A stretch of DNA of 64,000 nt from Acidovorax sp. RAC01 (GTDB taxonomy: Bacteria > Pseudomonadota > Gammaproteobacteria > Burkholderiales > Burkholderiaceae_C). The position numbers and the translations under genes were made by a program. Below are positions 58,901-64,000 of this stretch, piece by piece. Position 1 is the first letter of the stretch; each line of letters starts with the position of its first letter. The stretch is taken from NCBI RefSeq assembly GCF_001714725.1, contig NZ_CP016447.1, positions 1,017,501 through 1,081,500 on the forward strand, read 5' to 3'. The notes beneath the pieces were generated by a model. It ran no database searches and was not told where the DNA came from. It saw nothing but the letters and a program-made list of their open reading frames with translations.

Positions 58901-58955
58901 CTACGGCGCGGCGCAGGCCCAGCGGGACTGGGTGGCCGCCAGCCAGGCGCGGTAA
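55941..58955 (+). CDS. Methyl-accepting chemotaxis protein fused to a GtsA-like sugar-binding protein
   Basis: The 1004-residue protein first forms a standard chemoreceptor: membrane segment 1 (about residues 14-38), a helical periplasmic domain, membrane segment 2 (about 197-222), HAMP, and a signalling domain with the hairpin tip FQTNILALNAAVEAARAGEH near residue 385. After SFRLPDDG (about 530) comes a Pro-rich linker, a segment that looks like a signal peptide or third membrane helix (VAHTRAAAALTAVLAAVLCT, residues about 554-575), then a type 1 extracellular solute-binding domain (ELLHWWTSEGE, VPVNVHRINWLYIN, AAMQIMGDWAKGEF, FNLAKGSIPI) close to the glucose-binding GtsA family. A Pro/Ala/Ser-rich insertion interrupts this domain at about 798-835. 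No stop separates the parts; GTG 57600 could start a separate binding protein. ATG 55941 was chosen over an upstream frame in the leader. Confidence 0.9.
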   Translation: MQPIIRPSLQLQRSIGTMLVAALAVLALVFLASAASSFAALVKSNASLDQVTREITVLQDLSDAVNHTRTSRVWMVQASVYGSYGMFKESAAALATARSKLADSRSAFGRYEQSAKGAAEEPLARAAAQAYAAYLAEGLDPLITALEAGNPQNYINTLRNRTPALDADFEKAVNAVLTLRTEQSRQTQADIQAGYQRSLAGLWVLTALFGATCLALWGGARRWLVRPLRAMARDIETVAANDLSAPAQAAQPFAPQEIAQVQGTMERMRMQLRTTVGAIRGAAHTVQAASHDIAAGNAHLAERTQQQALHLGHTSEAIGHMAQSLARSASAAARVASVAQSAAAVATEGGTKVGQARAAMDEIHASSRKIGEITTVIDGIAFQTNILALNAAVEAARAGEHGRGFAVVASEVRTLAQRSAGAAREIKHLIDESVACVERGVAHVHDAGATMQGVLDQINAAAALAADIRHATEQQARDVEHARTTLSQLEQMTDQNVQLVAQSAEAAGSLDQQADALAQAVDSFRLPDDGSHTPPRPRGPHASVAHAPALPARVAHTRAAAALTAVLAAVLCTVPADHAAATEVELLHWWTSEGESRAVQTLRPQLAAKGLALKTPAVNGGAEALAQTLRERVAAGKAPDAVQMKAADLAAWGDQGALASLDALAKADGWDYKIPRQIAEQVKYKGAYVAVPVNVHRINWLYINRALLQQVQGRVPQTWPQFMALAERLQKAGITPLAHGNQPWQNLTLFETVALGVAGPDLYQRALARGEPAAVQSEAIGRALQTFAALRPLTEPVAAPQPAAPGANARKPAPAPASTSTSGAASQAASAEWNAATARVITGKAAMQIMGDWAKGEFLVARQVPEQDFLCVSTPGSASSYIYVVDSLALFRQAGSTVATAEQTALAQAVTGPEFQATFNLAKGSIPITPGVDMSRFDACAKESSAFFLAARMASTLVPSVAHRMALPPARHKALEALVDKLWNDPAYGAAQAQRDWVAASQAR

Positions 58956-58991
58956 ATCGCGTGGGGGGCAAGCGCAGCGGCAGGCCGCCCA

Positions 58992-59154
58992 GGGACCCTC
59001 TGCACGAATCAAGCGGTAAGGGTGCGCTGCGGATCGGGATGGGCTGCAAGGCGCAAAACGCAGCAATAGCCGCAGCTATTGCGAGTATTTGCAACGCAGC
59101 AGAGCGCCCGAGACCGCAGGTGCACACGGCGCGCTGATTCGTGCAGAGGGTCCC
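58992..59154. repeat. MITE-like palindromic element, family C
   Basis: The 163-bp unit has perfect 20-bp ends, GGGACCCTCTGCACGAATCA and its complement, and a central palindrome GCAATAGC, loop CGCA, complement at 59063-59082. The two halves are loosely complementary throughout. It lies between the chemoreceptor and priA; any priA start within it is unlikely. Confidence 0.8.
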
Positions 59155-59199
59155 CAACGGCGACAATCGGCCCTCGTCCTGCCCCGCTGTCCGCCCGCC

Positions 59200-61341
59200 T
59201 TGCCCACCCCGCCGCCTTCCCCTGCCCGCCATCTGGTCCATGTCGCCCTGCACACGCCTTCGCACAGCGGCGTGGGCGATCTGCTGAGCTACGCCAGCGA
59301 GCGCCCGTTGCCGCCCGGGACCCTGGTGCGCGTGCCCCTGGGCACCCGGGAAGTGCTGGGCGTGGTGTGGGATGCCGACGCCGCCACCGGCGAGCTGCCC
59401 GAGGGCGCCACCATGCGCGCCATTGCCGGGGTGCTGGAGGGCGTGGCGCCGCTGGACCTGCCCTGGCGCAGGCTGGTGGCGTTTGCCGCGCGCTACTACC
59501 AGCGGACGCTGGGGGAGGTGGCGCTGGCCGCCCTGCCCCCGCAGCTGCGCGACCTGCGCCCCGAGCAGCTGGCGCGGCGGCTCAAGCGCCCCGCCAAGGC
59601 TGCAGGCGACACCACGAATACTATTGAAACCATAGCACTCAGCCCAGAACAGGAGAGCGCCAGGGCCCGAATTTCGTCTGAATCCGGCCCCTTCCTGCTG
59701 TTTGGCAGCACCGGCAGCGGCAAGACCGAGGTGTACCTGCGCTGCGTGCAGGAAATGCTGGACGCCGACCCGCAGGCCCAGGCGCTGGTGATGGTGCCCG
59801 AGATCAACCTCACGCCCCAGCTTGAAGAGCGCTTTGTGAACCGCTTCGCCCCCCGCTTTGGCGCAGGCGCCGTGGTGTCGCTGCACAGCGGCATGACCAA
59901 CCCCCAGCGCCTCAAAAGCTGGCTGGCCGCGCACAGCGGGGCGGCGCGCATCGTGCTCGGCACGCGCATGGCGGTGTTTGCCAGCATGCCGGGCCTGAAA
60001 CTCATCGTGGTCGACGAAGAGCACGACCCCAGCTACAAGCAGCAGGAGGGCGCCCGGTATTCGGCCCGCGACCTGGCCATCTGGCGCGGGCGCGAGCAGG
60101 CCGCCAAGGTGCTGCTGGGCTCGGCCACGCCGTCGCTGGAAAGCTGGCACGCCAGCCGCCCGCCCACGCCTGACGACCCCGAGGGCGGGCGCTACGTGCG
60201 CCTGCACATGCCCAGCCGCATCGGCGCGGGGGCGCTGGCGCGCGTCAAGCGGGTGGACATGAACCAGCAGCCGCGGCGCACCGTGTTCAGCGCGCCCTTG
60301 CTCCAAGCCATGATCGACCGTGTAGGCCGGGGCGAGCAAAGCATGGTGCTGCTCAACCGCCGCGGCTACGCACCCGTGCTGCACTGCGTGGACTGCGGCT
60401 GGAAGAGCGACTGCCCGCACTGCAGTGCGCACCAGGTGTTCCACAAGACCGACCGCACCCTGCGCTGCCACCACTGCGGCTACACCGTGCGCGTGCCCGC
60501 GCACTGCCCCACCTGCGGCAGCCCCGACATCCACCCCATGGGCCGCGGCACCGAGCAGCTCGAAGAACAGCTGGCCGCCCTGCTGCGCAACGTGCAGCGG
60601 CCCGACGGCAACCCGGCCCGCATTGCCCGCATCGATGCCGACACCACCAAGGCCAAGGGCGCGCTCGAAGAACAGCTGGCCCAGGTGCACGCGGGCGAGG
60701 TGGACGTGCTGGTGGGCACGCAGATGATCGCCAAGGGCCACGACTTCCGTCGCATCACCCTGGTGGCGGCGGTGCAGCCCGACGGCGCGCTGTTTTCCAG
60801 CGACTTCCGCGCGTCGGAGCGGCTGTTTGCCCTGTTGATGCAGGCCGCAGGCCGGGCCGGGCGCGACGCCGCCTACGTGGCCGCGCAGGCCACCCAGGCC
60901 GAGATGTGGGTGCAGACCTTTCACCCCCAGCACGCGGTGTACGAGGCCCTACGCAAGCACGACTACGAGGCCTTTGCCGCCCAGCAATTGAAGGAGCGCG
61001 AAGAAGCCGCCATGCCGCCCTTTGCCTACCAGGCGCTGGTGCGTGCCGACGCGCGCACGCAGGATGTCGCCCAGGGGTTCTTGCAGGCGGCCAGCGCGGC
61101 AGCGCATGCCGCCGCGCTGCCGGGGCTCGATGGCACCGTGGTGCTGTTCCCGCCCGTGCCGCTCACCATCCAGCGCGTGGCCAATGTCGAGCGCGCGCAG
61201 ATGCTCATGGAAAGCAGCAGCCGCGCGGCCCTGCAGCGTTTTCTGGCCGCGTGGCAGCCGGTGCTGCAGGCCACGCGCAGCCAGCCCGCGCACAAGGGCC
61301 TGATCCGCTGGCTGGTGGACGTGGACCCGCTGGTCATCTGA
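59200..61341 (+). CDS. priA: Primosomal helicase PriA
   Basis: PriA restarts stalled replication forks. The product has an N-terminal DNA-binding domain (LVHVALHTPSHSGVGDLLSY), a helicase core with Walker A GSTGSGKTEVYLR and DEEH, two zinc-binding Cys clusters (CVDCGWKSDCPHC and CHHCGYTVRVPAHCPTC), GTQMIAKGHDF and QAAGRAGR. The start is uncertain: the only in-frame ATG (59089) lies inside the upstream MITE-like element. TTG 59200 gives 713 residues, and CTG 59179 is another option. GACAAT is at 59162-59167. Codons 59617-59690 correspond to repeat family A and encode a linker before the helicase domain. Confidence 0.93.
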   Translation: MPTPPPSPARHLVHVALHTPSHSGVGDLLSYASERPLPPGTLVRVPLGTREVLGVVWDADAATGELPEGATMRAIAGVLEGVAPLDLPWRRLVAFAARYYQRTLGEVALAALPPQLRDLRPEQLARRLKRPAKAAGDTTNTIETIALSPEQESARARISSESGPFLLFGSTGSGKTEVYLRCVQEMLDADPQAQALVMVPEINLTPQLEERFVNRFAPRFGAGAVVSLHSGMTNPQRLKSWLAAHSGAARIVLGTRMAVFASMPGLKLIVVDEEHDPSYKQQEGARYSARDLAIWRGREQAAKVLLGSATPSLESWHASRPPTPDDPEGGRYVRLHMPSRIGAGALARVKRVDMNQQPRRTVFSAPLLQAMIDRVGRGEQSMVLLNRRGYAPVLHCVDCGWKSDCPHCSAHQVFHKTDRTLRCHHCGYTVRVPAHCPTCGSPDIHPMGRGTEQLEEQLAALLRNVQRPDGNPARIARIDADTTKAKGALEEQLAQVHAGEVDVLVGTQMIAKGHDFRRITLVAAVQPDGALFSSDFRASERLFALLMQAAGRAGRDAAYVAAQATQAEMWVQTFHPQHAVYEALRKHDYEAFAAQQLKEREEAAMPPFAYQALVRADARTQDVAQGFLQAASAAAHAAALPGLDGTVVLFPPVPLTIQRVANVERAQMLMESSSRAALQRFLAAWQPVLQATRSQPAHKGLIRWLVDVDPLVI
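59617..59690 (+). repeat. Dispersed repeat family A, copy 7 (inside priA)
   Basis: CTATTGAAACCATAGCACT, then GAGAGCGCCAGGGCCCGAA and TTTCGTCTGAA, follow the family order. It lies in frame in the linker between the N-terminal domain and the helicase core of PriA (residues encoded include TIETIALSPEQESARAR). Confidence 0.65.
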
Positions 61342-61343
61342 TC

Positions 61344-62267
61344 TCAGGCCGACCCTGGCTGCAGCGCATCGTCGAACAGGTGCGTCTGCAGAATCTCCCG
61401 AAAGCTCGCCATGGCCGGCGCCGTGGTGCGGCCAGCCAGGGTGATAACGGCATAGCGGGCCCGGGCGCGCATGTCGGGGTGCAGGGGCAGCAGCACCAGC
61501 CGGCCTGATTCCAGCCCCGCGCGCGCGGCAGCGTGCACGCCCAAGAACACGGCGTCCGACTGTTCCACCGCCGCCAGCAGGGCCGACACGTCATCGCACT
61601 CCAGCCGCACCATCTCCGACGGGTGCGCCTGCAGGCCAAACTGGTCCACCATCAGCCGGATCACCTCGTCCGACAGCGGCGTGCAGGCCACCGGGTAGGC
61701 CCGCACCTGCGCCAGGCTGACGCGGGCTGCACCGGCCAGCGGGTGTCCAGAGCGCACGATGAAGCCCGCGCGCTGCTCGGCCAGGGCCTCGATCTGCAAA
61801 TCGGGCGCGGGCACCACGCGGCGCAGGTCCACCACCAGCGCATCGCACTGGCGGTTGCGCAGCTGCATCACCAGCAGCTCGGCCGGCCCGTGCGTGACCG
61901 ATACGCGCAGGCTGGGGTAGTCGCGCGCCACGGTGGTCAGCAGCGGAATGGTGAGCAGTGCCGCCGGGCCAGAACCCAGCCCCACGCTGATGCGCCCCAG
62001 GTCGCCCTGCTGCAGCAGGCGCGCGCTGTCGCGCAACGCCTCCAGGTCGCGCAGGATGGGGCGCGCCCGCTCCACCACCTCCAGCCCCAGGGGCGTGAGC
62101 GTGTTGCGCTTGCCCAGCCGGTCCAGCACCGGGCCGCCCAGCTCCTCTTCCAGCCCCTGGATGCTGCGGCTCAGGGCCGACTGGGTAATGAACAGCCGCC
62201 CCGCCGCGCGGCTGAACGAACCCGTGTCGGCAACGGCCAGCAGATGCTCCAGGTGGCGCAGGTTCAT
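61344..62267 (-). CDS. LysR-family transcriptional regulator
   Basis: The 307-residue protein has the LysR helix-turn-helix (HLLAVADTGSFSRAAGRLFI, then TQSALSRSIQGLEEEL) and an effector domain. It ends two bases from priA (convergent) and is divergent from a Bug receptor and an M20 hydrolase. Control of that pair by their substrate is likely. Confidence 0.9.
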   Translation of the reverse strand: MNLRHLEHLLAVADTGSFSRAAGRLFITQSALSRSIQGLEEELGGPVLDRLGKRNTLTPLGLEVVERARPILRDLEALRDSARLLQQGDLGRISVGLGSGPAALLTIPLLTTVARDYPSLRVSVTHGPAELLVMQLRNRQCDALVVDLRRVVPAPDLQIEALAEQRAGFIVRSGHPLAGAARVSLAQVRAYPVACTPLSDEVIRLMVDQFGLQAHPSEMVRLECDDVSALLAAVEQSDAVFLGVHAAARAGLESGRLVLLPLHPDMRARARYAVITLAGRTTAPAMASFREILQTHLFDDALQPGSA

Positions 62268-62373
62268 GGTGTGTATGAGTAAAGCGAATGATGATCAGGA
62301 AAATAATACATTGGACGCATAGACCTGGGCTACCTAGCATTCACGGCACAACCCATCCATACGGAGACAAACC

Positions 62374-63375
62374 ATGCCCAAGTCCTTCCCCCGCCTGGCC
62401 AGCCGCACGGCCGCATTGATCGGTGGCCTGCTGCTGAGCGCCACCGTGTTCGCCCAGAACGCCTTCCCGGCCAAGCCCGTCACGCTGATGGTGCCGTACC
62501 CGGCAGGCGGCGTGTCGGACGTGATCGCGCGCACGGTCAACACCACGCTGGGCAAGCAGCTGGGCCAGCCCGTGATCGTGGAAAACCTGGGTGGCGCCAG
62601 CGGCTCCATCGCGGCCACCAAGGTGCTGAGCCAGCCGTCAGACGGCCATATCGTGTTCCAGGGCTCGCCCAACGAACTCATCCTGGCACCGCTAGCGCTT
62701 TCGGCCGTCAAGTTCAAGAGCGAAGACTTCCGCCTGGTGAACATGATCGCCACGGCCCAGATCGGCTTTCTGACCCGCGGCAATCTGCCCGTGAACAACA
62801 TCGACGAGTTTGTGGAATACGCCCGCAAGCAGGCCCAGCAGGGCCGCCCCATCACCTACGCCAGCGTGGGCCCCGGCTCGTTCTACCACCTGCTGGGCGA
62901 GCACCTGTCCAAGGTGACCGGCATCCCCATGGTGCATGTGCCCTACAAGGGCGGCGCCCCGGCCGAGCAGGACCTGATCTCCGGCCAGGTGGACATCTTC
63001 ATGTCGCCGTTTGGCACCAAGCACGTCGAGCTGCACAAGGCCGGCCGCATCAAGGTGCTGGCGCTGCTGAACCCCACGCGCATCGACACCGCCAAGGACT
63101 TCCCCGCCATCAGCGAGAGCAAGGCCCTCAAGGACTTCACCTTCAACATCTGGACCGGCTACTTCGTCAAGCGCGACACGCCTGAAGCCGTGGTGGCCAC
63201 GCTGCACAAGGCCATTGCCGGCACGCTGACCGACCCCACCGTGCGCGCCAACCTGGAAGCCGCCAGCCTGACGGCCCCGCCCAGCCTGTCGATTGCCGAC
63301 GCCGCCAAGGCCTACACCGACGGCATCGCGCAGTTCCGCGCCATCGCCAAGTCCATCAACCTGCAGGCGCAATAA
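62374..63375 (+). CDS. Tripartite tricarboxylate (Bug/TctC) periplasmic receptor
   Basis: The 333-residue protein has a signal peptide (cleavage after VFA) and the Bug fold: VTLMVPYPAGGVSDVIARTV, VENLGGASGSIAATKVLSQP, VHVPYKGGAPAEQDLISGQV. GGAGA lies before ATG 62374. TTGGAC (-35) and TAGCAT (-10), 18 bases apart, could be its promoter. The next gene starts four bases after its stop. The ligand is probably an acyl-amino acid or similar amide that the M20 enzyme hydrolyses. Confidence 0.92.
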   Translation: MPKSFPRLASRTAALIGGLLLSATVFAQNAFPAKPVTLMVPYPAGGVSDVIARTVNTTLGKQLGQPVIVENLGGASGSIAATKVLSQPSDGHIVFQGSPNELILAPLALSAVKFKSEDFRLVNMIATAQIGFLTRGNLPVNNIDEFVEYARKQAQQGRPITYASVGPGSFYHLLGEHLSKVTGIPMVHVPYKGGAPAEQDLISGQVDIFMSPFGTKHVELHKAGRIKVLALLNPTRIDTAKDFPAISESKALKDFTFNIWTGYFVKRDTPEAVVATLHKAIAGTLTDPTVRANLEAASLTAPPSLSIADAAKAYTDGIAQFRAIAKSINLQAQ

Positions 63376-63378
63376 GCC

Positions 63379-64000
63379 ATGGGCAGCGGCATTGACCAGG
63401 CGCTGCTTGCGCAGGCCGACACCTTTGTGGCGCTGCGGCGCGACCTGCACCGCCACCCCGAGCTGGGCTTTCAGGAAGTGCGCACCAGCGCCCTGGTGGC
63501 TGAAAAGCTGGCCGAGTGGGGCTACGAAGTCACGCGCGGCCTGGGGGGCACGGGCGTGGTGGGCCAGCTGCGCCGGGGCACCGGCCAGCGCCGCCTGGGC
63601 CTGCGCGCCGACATGGACGCGCTGCCCATCACCGAAGCCACGGGCCTGCCCCACGCCAGCTGCCACCACGGCCTGATGCACGCCTGCGGCCACGACGGCC
63701 ACACCGCCATGCTGCTGGCGGCGGCGCACCACCTGGCAAAGCACGGTCAGTTCAGCGGCACGCTCAACCTCATCTTCCAGCCGGCCGAAGAAGGCCTGGG
63801 CGGCGCCCGCAAGATGATGGACGACGGGCTGTTCACGCGGTTTCCGTGCGACGCCATCTTTGCCATGCACAACATGCCCGGCCACCCGCCGGGGCACCTG
63901 CTGTTTCGCACCGGGGCCTTCATGGCGTCGAGCGAGAACATCACCATCACGCTGCACGGCGTGGGCGGCCACGGCGCCATGCCCCACCATGCGGCCGACC
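63379..64000 (+). CDS. M20 amidohydrolase (hippurate-hydrolase-like), cut by window end
   Basis: The visible 207 residues have the M20 metal pattern: ALRRDLHRHPELGFQE, LRADMDALPI, HACGHDGHTAML, FQPAEEGLGGARKMM, and MHNMPGHPPG. Family members hydrolyse N-acyl amino acids or carbamoyl derivatives using two metal ions. It is the second gene of the pair with a Bug receptor, suggesting uptake and cleavage of an N-acyl amino acid. The 3' end is outside the window. Confidence 0.92.
   Translation, partial: MGSGIDQALLAQADTFVALRRDLHRHPELGFQEVRTSALVAEKLAEWGYEVTRGLGGTGVVGQLRRGTGQRRLGLRADMDALPITEATGLPHASCHHGLMHACGHDGHTAMLLAAAHHLAKHGQFSGTLNLIFQPAEEGLGGARKMMDDGLFTRFPCDAIFAMHNMPGHPPGHLLFRTGAFMASSENITITLHGVGGHGAMPHHAAD

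Noticed and set aside
55971..59066. Open frame of over 1000 codons on the minus strand opposite the chemoreceptor fusion
   Set aside because: Its protein has no recognisable domain and is Gly/His/Arg-rich, as expected for an antisense frame of a GC-rich gene; the plus strand has clear domains.
59089..59199. ATG 59089 as the start of PriA
   Set aside because: It lies inside the 163-bp palindromic element and would add a segment without similarity to the PriA N-terminus.

Overview
The window is a high-GC betaproteobacterial chromosome segment, most likely from the Comamonadaceae (Acidovorax or a close relative). The evidence is the gene repertoire (three Bug/TctC solute receptors, PhzF, cyclase and IclR/MarR/LysR modules, hemE and priA near one another) and several dispersed palindromic repeat families that I associate with this family from memory. 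No rRNA, tRNA, CRISPR array or prophage was seen.

Layout. 1-333: tail of an IS5-type insertion sequence. 629-7529: flgI-flgJ-flgK-flgL and an HDOD protein. 7567-9301: LysR regulator divergent from an NAD(P)-binding reductase. 9496-18091: a MocR regulator divergent from a tightly coupled cluster (LysE and EamA exporters, two cupins, aminotransferase, GST, two PhzF paralogues, threonine-dehydratase-like enzyme). 18529-22042: cyclase, branched-chain-type binding protein and a PRISE-type reductase. 22123-30851, minus strand: one catabolic operon (IclR, thiolase-like, DUF35, Bug receptor, ADP-forming acyl-CoA ligase, acyl-CoA dehydrogenase, SDR, aminoglycoside-phosphotransferase-like kinase). 31243-36691: a small protein, an RRM protein, a phosphatase, a 0.9-kb repeat palindrome, a creatininase group and AlaX. 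37095-45943: a large AsmA/DUF748 protein, DsbD, a thioredoxin-fold protein, a CoA-binding protein and MetY. 46004-48824: DUF2062, a 53-residue membrane protein and TerC, divergent from an NhaR-like regulator. 48902-53842: sulfatase and Bug receptor divergent from MarR and an MFS exporter. 53944-61341: hemE, a DnaA-box region, a chemoreceptor fused to a periplasmic sugar-binding protein, and priA. 61344-64000: LysR divergent from a Bug receptor and an M20 hydrolase cut by the window end.

The strongest candidate for something new is the 1004-residue protein at 55941-58955. It carries a complete methyl-accepting chemotaxis receptor followed, in the same reading frame, by a second export/membrane segment and a GtsA-like sugar-binding protein. 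Next are the 22-31 kb operon, which pairs a kinase and acyl-CoA dehydrogenase like those of 4-hydroxyacyl-CoA breakdown with a thiolase-fold protein lacking the usual nucleophile and a DUF35 partner, and the repeats. One repeat family appears to have been domesticated inside genes: it encodes the signal peptide of DsbD and a linker in PriA. Several genes also show a -10-like hexamer exactly six bases before the start codon, which suggests leaderless mRNAs.
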